Numbered from the stretch's first letter, positions 20,250 through 30,519 are shown. The stretch is 64,000 nucleotides of DNA from Lepidostoma basale (GCA_022606425.2 JAHDVF020001222.1:558001-622000), one strand, 5' to 3'. The notes: generated by a model not told the origin, from the letters alone. Made by a program: numbers and translations.

Positions 20250-20640
20250 TATGATGATGATGATTTATATAGCGCCATTTTTGTGAGAGATTCACTTCAA
20301 GGGTGCTCAAGGTCCGGAAAGCTTCTCTTAAAAAGAAAAGTTTTAAGAGAGCTTCTGAACACTCCTTCGTCGTCTTGATTCGGGATATTGTAGGGCAGCC
20401 TGTTCCACGCCGTCAGTCCCGCGATGCCAAAAGCGCGGTCTGCGAAGTTTGAAGCTCCTTGGCGCCGCGGGACGAGAAGTTTGTGTGTTGCTTCATCCTT
20501 TGAGGATCGTAGAGTTGACTGCCGAGGGTTCAAATCTATCAGCTTGCAAAGTTCTGTGAGGTAGTGGGGCGCTCGTCCATGTAAGACATATGATATGTAA
20601 TGTGGTGCGCCCTGGAGAATGATATTATAACACATTTGGA
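20250..20640 (-). mobile_element. LINE-C copy with (ATC)n tail
   Basis: ORF 20297-20635 followed on minus by gagcacccttgaagtgaat, aaaaatggcgctatataa and (ATC)n. The 3' end starts only a few bases beyond the stop codon. Confidence 0.8.
20297..20635 (-). CDS. LINE-C ORF2 C-terminus, open for 112 codons
   Basis: Reads YISYVLHGRAPHYLTELC, then LNPRQSTLRSSKDEATHKL and FADRAFGIAGLTAWNRLPYN, FRSSLKTFLFKRSF. This is the end of a CR1/L2-like RT protein with the natural stop immediately before the 3' UTR. RT palm and endonuclease are lost through 5' truncation; it retains no enzymatic domain. Minus strand, opposite to 18749-19153. Confidence 0.8.
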   Translation of the reverse strand: MCYNIILQGAPHYISYVLHGRAPHYLTELCKLIDLNPRQSTLRSSKDEATHKLLVPRRQGASNFADRAFGIAGLTAWNRLPYNIPNQDDEGVFRSSLKTFLFKRSFPDLEHP

Positions 20641-20704
20641 TATGTTGAAGTAAATCTGGTTGCGCTTACTCCAGTCAAAACAATCCTGTCAATATCACGC
20701 ATGC

Positions 20705-20765
20705 ACGTCTTTGGTGATGCCAGTTGGAAGAGCAATTCGGTCACTTCGGAAACCTATGATATAGC
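20705..20765 (+). pseudogene. LINE-B scrap
   Basis: tttggtgatgccagttggaa, gagcaattcggtcact matches the LVMPVGRAIRxL segment of LINE-B. Only about 50 bp. Confidence 0.5.
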
Positions 20766-21204
20766 GGAAGGAATGAATAAGGCATAGACGATTCACGAAT
20801 TGCGTTATTTTTGGCATATGGCACCACCGTCCTATTGATCAAAGAAAACGTCTAAGTCTAAAGTACACAAACAATTGGAATCTAAAATAGCGGTCTGTGC
20901 ACCGGGCGCCAGACTAAGTAGACGCGCATAACTGGGGGGGTGCCAAGCCCTAGGCCCGTCCGTATGGACTGACTCATGACGCGCACTGCACTCGGTGCTC
21001 GGACACACCTGCACATAGCTAACAAGAGGAGGGCACGACATAGGAAATTGACTTCGGAATGGGATATTGCAGGATTGTGGTACCTCCTAAGAGTAGTCAA
21101 GCCAATTTCTAGAAAAAGTCTTTTAAACTTTTCACCGTTGCTTATACGAGTATATTAGGAATTTCGCCACTAGTTTCAGTAGCTAGGTACTGAGCGGATA
21201 GCTT

Positions 21205-21262
21205 AATAATAATAATAATAATAATATGAATATTAATAATAATAATAATAATAATAATAATG
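21205..21262. repeat. (AAT)n microsatellite
   Basis: Nearly pure AAT/ATA trinucleotides with one interruption. It sits exactly at the 3' terminus of the following LINE-C copy and is probably that element's simple-sequence tail. Confidence 0.85.
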
Positions 21263-21810
21263 TGCTAACTTTTAAAGCGTTGTGATGTAATCACCTCAAG
21301 GGCGCATTAAGACGTGTTTTAAATCTAATTGTGAACGCTGCATCTGATTGATATTCGCGATCAAACTTGGACTTGGACTTGGATCTTCTGGCTTACAGAG
21401 GTTCAGCTCTAATGGCTATTCCTCGTACGTCTGTAAGAAACATTGTTGGAATGTGATTTGGAAGTTGATTTATTAGAAAGTATAATAGAACAAAATATGC
21501 AAGTTTTAAATTGGGTATGAAATATGAAAAATATAGGTTTTCAGGATAGATTTGAAGTCTGTCGCATCATTTATGCATCTGAGGTGTGAAAGAAGATTGT
21601 TCCAAGCTGATGGACCGGCTACCGCAAACGCTCGATCCCCGAAATTTGTACTAGGGCAACGCTTTGGCTCAACAAATTTTTCTATTGCAGAGGAGTTCGC
21701 CGAGTGAAGTGTGGATTTTCTTGTATTTAGGCTGTCCGTTATACAGAGTTCGGATAAATAATATATAAGCTTGCCTTCTCTATTCCGCTGGTCGCCCGGT
21801 CTCACTTTTT
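21262..21810 (-). mobile_element. LINE-C copy interrupted by a LINE-H fragment
   Basis: ORF at 21506-21805 and, on minus, a 3' end acgtcttaatgcgcccttga, ggtgattacatcacaacgc. Between them at 21370-21468 is a foreign plus-oriented stretch (cttggatcttctggcttaca, gaggttcagctctaatggct, attcctcgtacgtctgta) that also occurs at 25478-25580 and, inverted, at 54280-54360 and 55840-55940. I call that family LINE-H. Confidence 0.65.
21506..21805 (-). CDS. LINE-C ORF2 C-terminus, open for 99 codons
   Basis: Contains YLSELCITDSLNTRKSTLHS, NSSAIEKFVEPKRCPS, FGDRAFAVAGPSAWNNL and FKSILKTYIFH, ending in a stop. Same region as 20297-20635 and 18749-19153. Residues N-terminal to RPGDQRNREGK are not LINE-like, so the first Met is not a biological start. 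Confidence 0.75.
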   Translation of the reverse strand: MRPGDQRNREGKLIYYLSELCITDSLNTRKSTLHSANSSAIEKFVEPKRCPSTNFGDRAFAVAGPSAWNNLLSHLRCINDATDFKSILKTYIFHISYPI

Positions 21811-22199
21811 GTTTATTTATTTATTGTTTTTATTTATTTCTAATATGTAAACAACGGTGAATTTTATTTTTCTTCTTGAAATTAGTTGTCTATTGCGATT
21901 TCTTACTTTGACTATGGAAAACTCTTAGAGGGTATTACAATCCATAGGGGGAGTAAGGGGGATCCTATTGACTCTTCGAGCGGTGCATGGCCATCACCGT
22001 GGTGATGGCCATGCTACGCTGGAGGATTGATATGATCCCAAGTACCTATCCACACCTCCTCGACTTTGGTCTCCCCTGGAAACTATGCGAAATGTTAGAG
22101 ATCGAGTGTGAATAACCTCGGTGGATAATATTGATGCATAGGCTAACGTGGAAGGACACCTCGCCAACCCGTCTGGCAAGCGTGGCGTTGTAATGCCAA

Positions 22200-22292
22200 C
22201 CACCCCCCGTATGACATGTCATACATGAAGAAGTATGGGGGAGGCCTATGTGTCCAGCAGTGGACGACAACGGCTGTTAAAGAAGAAGATAA
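22200..22292 (+). pseudogene. LINE C-terminal remnant
   Basis: Reads MKKYGGGLCVQQWTTTAVK, a variant of the EAYVQQW(T) end common to insect LINE ORF2 proteins. 21990-22200 upstream is probably the decayed preceding part. Confidence 0.4.
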
Positions 22293-22499
22293 TCATATCC
22301 CGAAGTCAATTTTCTACGAGGTGCCCTCCCATTGTAAAAATTAAATACTCATATAGCCTACATGATGAATTATTTAATCTCAATACAATAATTAGATGAT
22401 AACTGAAGCGTTTAAACTGGATATTGAAAAAATGCAGAATTGAAGTTGCAAGTGCTGCATTTAATAAAATGAGAACCATATTTTGCAACGATAATCAAA

Positions 22500-22685
22500 A
22501 CCAGAAACTCCGACAAAGAATGGTCAAATACTATACGAGTATATGGTCTGTTCTACTATAAAGCTGTGAAACATGGACTCTGAAAGTGAATGTCATGAAC
22601 CGGTTGGAGGCGTTTGAGATGTGGATATACTAAAGAGTGCTCCTCGTACCGTGGACCGATAAGGTCAGCCGTAAGAGAACTGTTG
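22500..22685 (+). pseudogene. LINE-D-type fragment
   Basis: Broken frames give CETWTLKVNVMNRLEAFEMW and RVLLVPWTDKV, matching the CEAWTxxxxxxxxLxAFEMWxxRRMLxIxWTxxV segment of RTE-like ORF2. It is followed by an (AAT)n run at 22688-22735. Confidence 0.6.
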
Positions 22686-22687
22686 TC

Positions 22688-22800
22688 GAATGTGAATAAT
22701 AATAATTATTATTACAATAATAATAATAATTAGGATAGTTTGTAGAGCGCCGTTTTCGTGAATAGATCACCTCAAGGGCGCTTTGACAATGTTTTTAGTC
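22688..22800 (-). mobile_element. (AAT)n plus LINE-C 3' end
   Basis: (AAT)n, then tagagcgccgttttcgtgaa, gatcacctcaagggcgcttt, the complement of the LINE-C terminus. Confidence 0.65.
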
Positions 22801-22984
22801 ATGAGAGCTGCATCTGACACCAGAAATCATTGGAGAGAATTAGAAGAAAGATTAGAAAGATCCGAGTGCCAAGGGTTCTCGGGGAGAAAAATACTACCTC
22901 CTTCAAGAGATAAAGGGACGGCGGAGAGTTGGGAGAAGGCAGTCTGTCGATGCCAGCGAGCCTGGTGAAACCGGTCGCTGTCGA

Positions 22985-23515
22985 AATAAAGACATAAGTG
23001 GAAGTAATTCTCTAAAAATATCGTTTTAATTCTTTATTATTTAAACTATGATAAGCATGTTTTTTTAAATCCTCAATACTGATTCCAAGATTTTTGTTAG
23101 AGAAATAAAGTACATATTCATTAGTAGCTTTTAGTTTTATGTATAGTAGTATAGTTTTTTTTTTAAATTAGAACATTTGTTATGTACAAGTGTACTATTT
23201 TAAGTTAATATAAATATAAATAAATGAAAAAGTAAATTAATGAATACTTTTGAATGAAATTTTTTTTAAATATGTATATTTGCTGGCACTATTGCTGATG
23301 TTGATTAACGATGTTTTCACCGATGCTTGTGCGCGATGTCACACAAAAAAATGAATATTGGTTAAATTTTTTGACACTTGGCATCTGTCATGTTTTAGTT
23401 TTGTCTTGAAGTATCTAACTTACTGACGAAAACAATGGCCAACCTATTGCAAGCGTTAACAATAAAATTAAATAAATATTTAAGCCTAAAATTATAATTA
23501 TATGAAAACACGAAT
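22985..23515. other. Unassigned AT-rich DNA
   Basis: No gene or repeat recognised. Confidence 0.35.
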
Positions 23516-23524
23516 ATTATGAAG

Positions 23525-24052
23525 TAATAATAAACCTATCCAAAAAAACTAGAATGGCAGTGCACAATGGTGCTCTTCTACCGACCCTTATGTATGGAAG
23601 CGAAGCATGGAACTGGCAAAAGAAGGATGAAAGTATAATAGAATAAATGCAGTGGAAATGAGATCTCTTAGTCGAATATGCGGATACTCTGTGTATGATA
23701 GAGTGTCGAATGAAAATATGAAGTGAATGCGGTGCGAATGATGGTGTTATGAACAAAATAATGAAAGGATCATTAAGATGGTTTGGACATATGGAAAGAA
23801 TGAATGAAGAATGGTAAAAAATTATATGTTAACGATGTAAACGGAACCAGAAATAGAGGAAGACCGAGGAAAACGTGGCACGATCAAATAAATCAAATAT
23901 TAAATGTCGGCCATGTGAGGAGTCGACGCGCGTCCATGACACGATGTATGAATGTTGAGGAAGCGAGAGAAACATGTCAGGAAAGAAAAGTGCGGCAGTC
24001 CATTCTTTCTGCCTACCCTTTCGGGGAGACGGCGTGATGGTTAGTTAGTTAG
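23525..24052 (+). pseudogene. LINE-A fragment with TTAG tail
   Basis: Begins at the KTRMAVHNGALLPTLMYGSE segment, passes through RMCGYSVYDRVSN-like, KIMKGSLRWFGHMERM and VNDVNGTRNRGRPRKTW, and ends PFGETA followed by a stop, tggttagttagttagtta. Small indels shift the frame at about 23640 and 23815. 23804-24037 is the longest remaining frame. Confidence 0.8.
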
Positions 24053-24059
24053 TTAATAA

Positions 24060-24505
24060 TAAATTAGAAAATCGCATATTTATTGTACTTTATAAATTTG
24101 AGCAAACCCCTCCGTAGCGCAGACTCCATTGCTCGGGCAATATTGGATACAAATTTTACTTTGATTATTGCGATTGTCCCCAGTCAATGATTGTCATTTA
24201 TGCTTCTTGGCATGTTTGGCGACAATGCTGACAATGGGGCTCGCGAACTTTTAATCGTTTCAATTCGGCCTCAGAGTAAAATCTCTTTTGTTGACCGTTT
24301 CGTGCCGAGCCGCTAATTAAATGGAATGGTTATTAAAACACGCGGCTGTTTGCAAATTGTTTCGAGTCACGCCAGGAGCGGCACTCGAAATTCTACTGAA
24401 AAAGGCTTGCCCGAGTCCATTCGGAACCGTCGTAATTTCCATTAAGAAAAATTGCCAATTATATTCAGGTTAATTTATAATCGTCATTGTAAAACCGAAT
24501 GCATA
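24060..24505. other. Unassigned, apparently single-copy DNA
   Basis: Moderate GC content, no repeat copies in the window and no long frame. It could be host intronic or intergenic DNA. 24180-24260 holds a short imperfect repetition of gacaatg/gattgtc words. Confidence 0.3.
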
Positions 24506-24509
24506 GAAA

Positions 24510-24925
24510 ATTCAAGGATTAATTTTATCTCAATAGAGACGAAGATGCAAACTGGAAACTGAATATGGTGATCTAGGTGTTTACAGGACTTATGACCTGT
24601 CATTGGTAGGGTTAAGCGCACGCTTTATGTAATTACAACATTCCCCATTTCAACTTTAATGCTTAAATCTAATCTTCATAGATGGCGCATTGAAACTGAC
24701 ATGTGAATTGTGGTGTTGGATATTAACATACATACAGCTTCCAAAAAAATTGTCAGACATGGTGGTCATAAGAAAGGTGGAATGGGGAAAGTTGTAATTA
24801 CATAAAGCGTGCGCTTAACCCAACCAATGACAGGTCATAAGTCCTGTAAACACCTCGATCACCATATTCAGTTTCCAGTTTGCATCTTCGTCTCTATTGA
24901 GATAAAATTAATCCTTGAATTGATA
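24510..24925. repeat. Long-TIR foldback element, complete copy
   Basis: About 150-170 bp inverted arms: left caaggattaattttatctca, atagagacgaagatgcaaac, ttacaggacttatgacctgt, ttaagcgcacgctttatgta; the right arm is the complement in reverse order, ending attaatccttg. The centre (cttcatagatggcgcattga) is unique. Other copies: 46450-46995 (both arms), 58205-58480 (left arm), 8206-8515 (right arm). No coding capacity. Confidence 0.8.
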
Positions 24926-25004
24926 ACCCACAATGGGTAAATAAAATCCAGTATTCGTCTACAAGTATTTGTATACATTCAAAATATTACATAGAAAATT
25001 GTTT

Positions 25005-25446
25005 AGAATAGTATAATAAATGCAGTAGAGATGAGGTCCGTAAGACGTATGTGTGGTAGAACGATATACGACAGAATCTCAAATGCTGATATAAGAAAGG
25101 AATGTAGAGAGGAAGAAGGTATTATGAACAAAATTATGAAAGGATCGCTGCGTTGGTTCGGACATATGGAACGCATGGATGGAGAAAGAATGGTTAAGAA
25201 AGTATACGTTAATGATGTAAATGGGGTACGAAGTCGAGGCAGACCGAGGAAAACATGGCATGACCAAATTAATCAAATTTTAAAGGTTGGTCATGTTAGA
25301 AGTCGGAGGAATCAACGTGCGTGTATGACTCGTTGTATGAATGTGGAGGAAGCTAGAGAGGATTGCCAGGATAGAGTAGTGTGGCGGTCCATTCTCTCTG
25401 CCTACCCCTGCGGGGAAACAGCGTGATGGTTTGTTTGTTTTGTTTT
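25005..25446 (+). mobile_element. LINE-A copy with (GTTT)n tail
   Basis: The best preserved LINE-A C-terminus, followed by tggtttgtttgttttg rather than TTAG repeats. Confidence 0.85.
25031..25426 (+). CDS. LINE-A ORF2 C-terminal domain, open for 131 codons
   Basis: Residues run SVRRMCGRTIYDRISNADIR, EGIMNKIMKGSLRWFGHMER, MVKKVYVNDVNGVRSRGRP, RKTWHDQINQILKVGHVRSR and ARTRCMNVEEARE-like to SILSAYPCGETA and the natural stop. This basic tail follows the RT domain in a large group of arthropod non-LTR elements; its presumed role is RNA or target DNA binding. The RT core is absent (it is seen in the 3652-4540 and 43300-44010 copies). The ATG is simply the first Met in the truncated frame. Confidence 0.8.
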   Translation: MRSVRRMCGRTIYDRISNADIRKECREEEGIMNKIMKGSLRWFGHMERMDGERMVKKVYVNDVNGVRSRGRPRKTWHDQINQILKVGHVRSRRNQRACMTRCMNVEEAREDCQDRVVWRSILSAYPCGETA

Positions 25447-25477
25447 TGTTTAGAATACATTGACGGACTTGGCTAAC

Positions 25478-25712
25478 AACACTGCGGACTTGGATCTTCT
25501 AGCTTACAGAGGTTCAGCTAGAATGGCTATTCCTCTTACGTCTGTAGGAAACATTGTTGGAAATGTGATTTGATAGTTGTTTTATGCGGGGGCTAAATAT
25601 GTGGCCCAGAGTGCTCCTTCAAAAGACGGCGAGAGAGGATTGCAAACGATCTGGAATTATATGTCTGTAATGTTTGTAATTTTCATTCAAATAAAATAAA
25701 AAAAATACTGAA
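25478..25712 (+). pseudogene. LINE-H 3' fragment
   Basis: Reads LDLLAYRGSARMAIPLTSVG, NIVGN, then 3' UTR-like sequence ending tgtaatgtttgtaattttca, ttcaaataaaataaaaaaaa. Similar segments at 21370, 44110, 54280 (inverted) and 55840 (inverted). Confidence 0.5.
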
Positions 25713-25720
25713 TACATCTA

Positions 25721-26315
25721 GGGTCGAAGCACCAGTATTTGACCGCCCCCCAATAAATGACCGTTGGTTAATAAAACAAAATATAATAAGAATTGCTCTG
25801 TGTCCAGTCAAGAAACTTTAATCCCAAGAAACTATGACAAAAGAGGGAGGCCGAGACAACTGTTGGTAAGAAACAAAACTATCAGTTTTGAAGTGTGCCT
25901 TGTCAAACGGTAAAACTGCGTCGTCCCGTTGTTGTTTTGAGATTGTTAGTAGTTTTTTACAAGGAAAATTGTGGTAAGTGTTTTTTTAATGTTATTTCTT
26001 ATGCAATTCTTTGAATTTTTACATATTTTTATATGTTAGGGTGTTTCATAATGTGACAATGTAACAAAATCTATGTATTGTATCAATATAACCTGAAGTG
26101 GTCATTTACTGGTGATTGTGCTATTTTTTTAGAGAAATATTAATTTTAATAGTAATACTCATATTTCAATAAAAAAAGTTAGAGAATTTAGAGAAGTCAA
26201 TGTGTTTTTTATTGTTTTCTTTTAATTTGTACACTGAAAAAATGAAATTAATGCCTTTAATGTGGATTTTAGTACAAGCTGAACCTTAAACGGTCATTCA
26301 TTGGCGCTTTGACCC
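25721..26315. mobile_element. MITE with ~26-bp inverted termini and TA target
   Basis: Left end GGGTCGAAGCACCAGTATTT (25721 on) and right end complement GGGTCAAAGCGCCAATGAAT pair with a few mismatches; TA flanks both ends (25719-25720 and 26316-26317). A third internal copy of the GGTCATTTACTGGTG word is at 26098. No transposase is visible, so it is non-autonomous and TA-targeting (Tc1/mariner-like by TSD only). Confidence 0.65.
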
Positions 26316-26771
26316 TATGTCTACAAAGGTGCACTCTCGCGAGCTATGGGTAGATAACTCTATAGAAAAGTTGGACGTACTAGACTGCGAGAGATTATAA
26401 CACAAATTTGACTTTTATTACATAAACCACGAAAGCAATAATAAAGTTTGTATATCGAATGCGTCCGAGTGACGTCGCAAAAAACATCTGTAAAAATATG
26501 ACTTACGTTATTTTTGACATTTAAATTGGTTTCTCGAGTATTATTGTCCCGACAGTGTCTCTTACATCTGTTTGACAACGCACAATTAATATTAAATCGT
26601 TGTCATTCAGTAAAAAAAATATATGCGGAATTATTTTTCATGAAAAGTGCCAGACAGGCGCGCTGTGCCGACTACAAATGTGCGTCATTCATAAAAAGGT
26701 GAATGAAAAAAAAAACTATAATTTCTACGATATGTCGCCTGTCGCTTCTGTGACGCGCGTGAATGTCAACT

Positions 26772-26950
26772 ATTCGTGAGAGTGGCAAGAGCTATGACTC
26801 CCTCACCGAAGGTCCCGGGTTCGATTTCCGGCGATTGTAGTGTGATTGTCATATTGTGTTTGGTCATGTGTAGAATTCACGTGACAATAAAATGGCGGTA
26901 GATTAGCTACCTATCATATGTCATGAGAATCAATATAATAGCTAAAAAAA
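26772..26950 (+). repeat. tRNA-derived SINE
   Basis: Head: gagagtggcaagagctatga (A-box region), gaaggtcccGGGTTCGATTTCC (B box matches GGTTCGANNCC with one change), then tgtgattgtcatattgtgtt, acgtgacaataaaatggcgg, tagattagctacctatcata and gagaatcaatataatagcta. Nearly the same as 35136-35345. Confidence 0.8.
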
Positions 26951-27105
26951 ATGTATACAGTAATCGGGTTTAAAAAGACCTGTTGTATTCGAAGCTATCA
27001 GACTATTGTGTAAGTATACATGTGTAAGTGTGCGGGATGTAGAAGGGGGGAAAAAAACATTATATTTTCGAATAAAAAAGTGGTAATCATTTATTAAGAA
27101 TCTAT

Positions 27106-29182
27106 ATATCGTGGGTTCAATACTAGAACTAGATAACTCTAAATACGTAGTTTTGAGATAATGGCAATTAAAGTTTTTGGCTACACAAATCATGACATTA
27201 CTTTCAGAAGGATAGTAATTAACACGTAGTTTATGGTTGAAAAACATAGCTAAGAGTTCAAGGAAGCCACTAAATGTATAAACTTGACCAAAAATGACTT
27301 CATTATTTTTTAACAATTAAAATAGTGAGATATCTAGTTCTAGCACTAACCATTGTTGCGGGGTATATCAGGATATGTACTTGTAATAATTAGTTATCTA
27401 TGACTTTGAACCAACATTTTGACACTATTGTTTGAATTATTATACTAATGTTACTGTTTAAAAAAGTTTTAATAAGGTATATTATTTTTATACTTATGGA
27501 AGTTTTATTTAAACACTATGTAAATGTAACTTATTAATCTTTATTTAAAGCTATCGCGATTTTGGTGATGCTATACAATTCACTAGCTCAATAAAACTGA
27601 TTGACAAGCCTACAAAAGTGTTTAAATAAAACTCTTATATAAAAATGTATAGAAATTGTTACATAGTGAATGTCTCTAATATAAATTGAATAATTTTAAT
27701 CGATTTTATTGAGAAAAAAAAATTATAAAGTTCAATAAATAACTTAGTCTTCCGTCGTGTTGTCAAACTTTAGGTTGCTATAAAAAAAATTATACTGCAT
27801 GCTTATAGCTGGTGGAGAAGAAGAGAATAATGAATTCAAATCTTCATATTTTTTTTGGAAATCGGATTCTGGGCCGGCATTTTCTTAAGTTGTCTTACAG
27901 AATTATTGGACATCCTTCGAGACGATTTCGAACAGTTCACAGTGGAAAATTCATCATCAAATTTCGTTTTGAATTTGAAGTAATATGGGGACTCTGCTTC
28001 TAATCGCAACCAGCTCATTTTTGCCAATGTACTGGCCTTTTGTTAATGTCTGCTTTTTTATATTTAAATATGACTGAGAAAAACTTTTCCAGTCATAGAA
28101 GTCAACATTGTCTATGACTTTATATGGCTTATCGCCCTATTTACGAGCACTCCGAGCAAGAGTTTTCCAGTCATTCGGCCAATTGACTTTTCGAACTCTC
28201 TTAAATTCAGATCCAATGGCCGAATGCACTGAATCACACTCCATCTCGGAGTGCCCTGAAGTCCTAAACTCTAAATCTATAGATTTAACAAGCAGCTGAG
28301 AAACAGCGTGCATACACATTGCTGCTACGAATTGATTGAGATTCTGCCCACCACATCGATCACTGAAACAGCGGATTTCTGTGGCTCCTATTTGAGATTG
28401 GAAATATCTATATAGACAGGAATCAATCTCGCAGCTTCCTCTCCCTGCCTCTCCTTCGTGCCACATAAAACAAATCCCTTCCTTTTTGACCACATCATAA
28501 ATTGTAAAATTGTATAATACGTTGCCAAACGCCTTTTGTAAAACAGAGCATTATTGGAAGGGTTACTTGGAACCATTCAAAGTTGCTGCAGGTCAAAATT
28601 TATTGATACAGTCGTATCTCCTAAACGCTCGGCTATTACTTTGTCTTCTTTTTTAACTCTTCTTGCTGCGTTTCCATGCTCTTTGTAATTATCCACTATT
28701 ACCCCGTCTTCAACAGCCATGCAAATTTTGTATTTATCCTTTTTAGGTTGATGGAATCCCAGATTGAAATTATTGCAGAAGATATTTCTATAATCAGAAT
28801 CTTTAACACACGGTATTTGTTTTTCTTCACAATCTTTGATACAATATGGATACAACATTTTTATATTGATAGTATACGTCTGGGGATAGATACTTTCGTT
28901 CGGTATCAGATCTGGTGTAGTGTGACGCCACAACTGGAAAAGACTGAATGTGTTTTTTAACATTTTCTATCATTTCACTACTAGTTGTCTAGTTCTAGCA
29001 CTAAACGTAGTATGATTTTTCCTTTTGTCTACTTTTGAAATTTGTCTTTAATTTAATAATGGTAGATTATTTGAGATAACCAATAGCATTCAGTACTCCT
29101 TGAGCAACACAAACATTTGGCATAAATAACTCAAAACCACTAAAATTCGACTTATCTAGTTCTAGTATTGAACCCACGATAT
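27106..29182 (-). mobile_element. 2.1-kb element with ~30-bp terminal inverted repeats carrying a DUF7869-type gene
   Basis: Left ATCGTGGGTTCAATACTAGA followed by ACTAGATAA (to 27136), and the exact complement at 29152-29182. The motif CTAGTTCTAG or its complement occurs at 27123-27132 and 29156-29165 (in the termini) and again inside at 27334-27343 and 28989-28998, the inner two in direct orientation as part of a ~17-bp repeat ending CTAGCACTAA. The only long coding remnant inside is the minus-strand gene at 27836-28985. No clear target duplication is seen beyond AT-rich flanks. Confidence 0.65.
27836..28985 (-). pseudogene. DUF7869-type transposon-associated protein, frameshifted
   Basis: Reading through frame changes on minus: ENVKKHIQSFPVVASHYTRS and KYLSPD, then MLYPYCIKDCEEKQIPCVKD, YRNIFCNNFNLGFHQPKKDK, ALFYKRRLATY, FMWHEGEAGRGSCEI, SDRCGGQNLNQFVAAMCMHA, GHSEMECDSVHSAIG and VRKVNWPNDWKTLAR. 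The order (SFP..SHY.R..T.R.YL; YR.IF...FNL.FH.PKKD; W.E..A.RG..E; SD.CGGQN.N; GH...ECDSVHS.I) is that of a family of large uncharacterised arthropod proteins (DUF7869 as I recall). The frame shifts at about 28850, 28580, 28500 and 28135. The N-terminal zinc-rich part of the family is missing. Function unknown; its placement within inverted termini suggests it is mobile-element borne. Confidence 0.65.
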
Positions 29183-29284
29183 GTTACCATAAACATAAAT
29201 AGGATAACCATAAAATATAAAGGTGATTTACTGAATGAGTACTTTTATACTTAATTTACTGTTTCTTGAATAATTATGTAAAAC

Positions 29285-29458
29285 TCCACATTAAACAATT
29301 AATACGAATAAGAACGAGAGTTTTCAAGAAGTTTTATTATAATTTATGTGAATGACAAGCACACATTTGATAATGCCTTAAACAGGCGAAACATGTCATT
29401 CACAAAAAAATATAATAAAACTTCTAGAAAACGGACGTTTTCATTCGTTTTAATTATT
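29285..29458. repeat. Foldback element with degenerate hammerhead-like core
   Basis: Arms attaatacgaataagaacg, ttttcaagaagttttattat and the inverse aataaaacttctagaaaacg, ttttcattcgttttaatt. Core on plus (29367-29392): TTGATAA, T, stem GCCT/AGGC, GAAACATGT; CTGANGA is eroded to TTGATAA. Related copies at 12225, 48130 and 55945. Confidence 0.6.
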
Positions 29459-29462
29459 TATA

Positions 29463-29989
29463 CAGGGTGTCTCAAAAGAAAGTATATGTTTGTTTAGCTT
29501 ACTGCGTGAACATAACGATCGGTAGCCTGGCTCTTGGGAATTCAGTTGCTATGGAGCGTTTCTTGGGAGCGGACCGCGCGTTGTGCGTGCGAGAGTTTTA
29601 CAAAAAAACTGTGATTCGGTAACTATAGCGGGTAGAAGATTATGCAATATTCGAAGTTTTCGCCACACTTAAACGATGCACCAAGCATACATCTCATTCG
29701 AAAATGGGTCAAAAAGTTTAAACACTGGAAAAACCAAAATCTGGGCCACAAAGATCAACAAAAACGGTAGAAACGTGGATAGTGTTAATCAGTCTGTCGA
29801 TTATCAGTCAGCCGAGCCGTCATAAGAAATTTTACTGTTCGAATAAATGAGTGCCGCGAACGCGAGGGTTTTAAATTTGGACGATACATTTTTTAAGAAA
29901 TAAATTCCTAAATTGTGTTATTTATAATTAATACACTTTTTATTTTTTGATCGATACACTAAATATAAACTTTCTTTTGAGACACCCTG
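29463..29989 (+). mobile_element. Degenerate Tc1/mariner-superfamily element
   Basis: Perfect inverted ends CAGGGTGTCTCAAAAGAAAG (29463) and its complement ending at 29989, each bordered by TA (29461-29462, 29990-29991). Inside, in broken frames: MERFLGADRALCVREFYKK, LIRKWVKKF, KPKSGPQRSTKTVET and SVDYQSAEPS, which match the helix-turn-helix half of a transposase found with these termini in insects. The DDE half is gone; about 527 bp remain. Confidence 0.8.
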
Positions 29990-29999
29990 TACAAAAGTT

Positions 30000-30515
30000 T
30001 GCGATGTGTGAAACTCCCCTGCGAGCGTGGAACTAAACTCGGGAACAATGCATCGCAGGTTCTTGACATTGCGAATTATTCGGTTATGCGACCGACGAGT
30101 GATGCATTCATTGCGTAATTGGGTCTCCGGGAGTATGACTCACTCGCCCCTCCCAGACAAGACGAGATGCACACCATTGCAGATTGAAACACCCGATGTC
30201 TGTCATTCAAAGCAGCGTATATCGAGTAGTATTTCACAGTGACACTGACAGTCTCGACACCAGAGAGCGCCAACGTATATTTCCGACCTCTACGTGACAC
30301 CCATGCCAACGTTCACTCCGATCAGTCGAAACAAATGCGAATAACATTACAATTCCAGTCAGAGCCAATAAAGCAAGTTTCTATGATCATGCTTTCAGCG
30401 TTGCGGGTCCGTTGGTGTGAAATAGCCTCCATGTTAGTATTGAGTATGAGGATAGTGACGTTAAATTTAAGGTATTTTTAAAAGAGTATACTTTCACAAC
30501 AATATCTCCAACAAG
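30000..30515. other. Unassigned, apparently single-copy DNA
   Basis: GC content is nearer 45-50% than the surroundings, without clear frames. 30355-30400 (tcagagccaataaagcaagt, ttctatgatcatg) is a LINE-C 3' UTR word also at 13870. Confidence 0.3.
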
Positions 30516-30519
30516 ACCA

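Noticed and set aside
22783..22968. 61-codon plus-strand frame with many charged residues
   Set aside because: Starts inside the LINE-C 3' end; no family motif recognised.
23995..24052. Telomeric repeat at (TTAG)n runs
   Set aside because: The unit is four bases (TTAG), not the insect telomeric TTAGG, and it always follows the LINE-A terminus.
26942..27316. 124-codon minus-strand frame overlapping the left end of the DUF7869 element
   Set aside because: It crosses the inverted terminus at 27106-27136, has AT-rich random composition and no motif.
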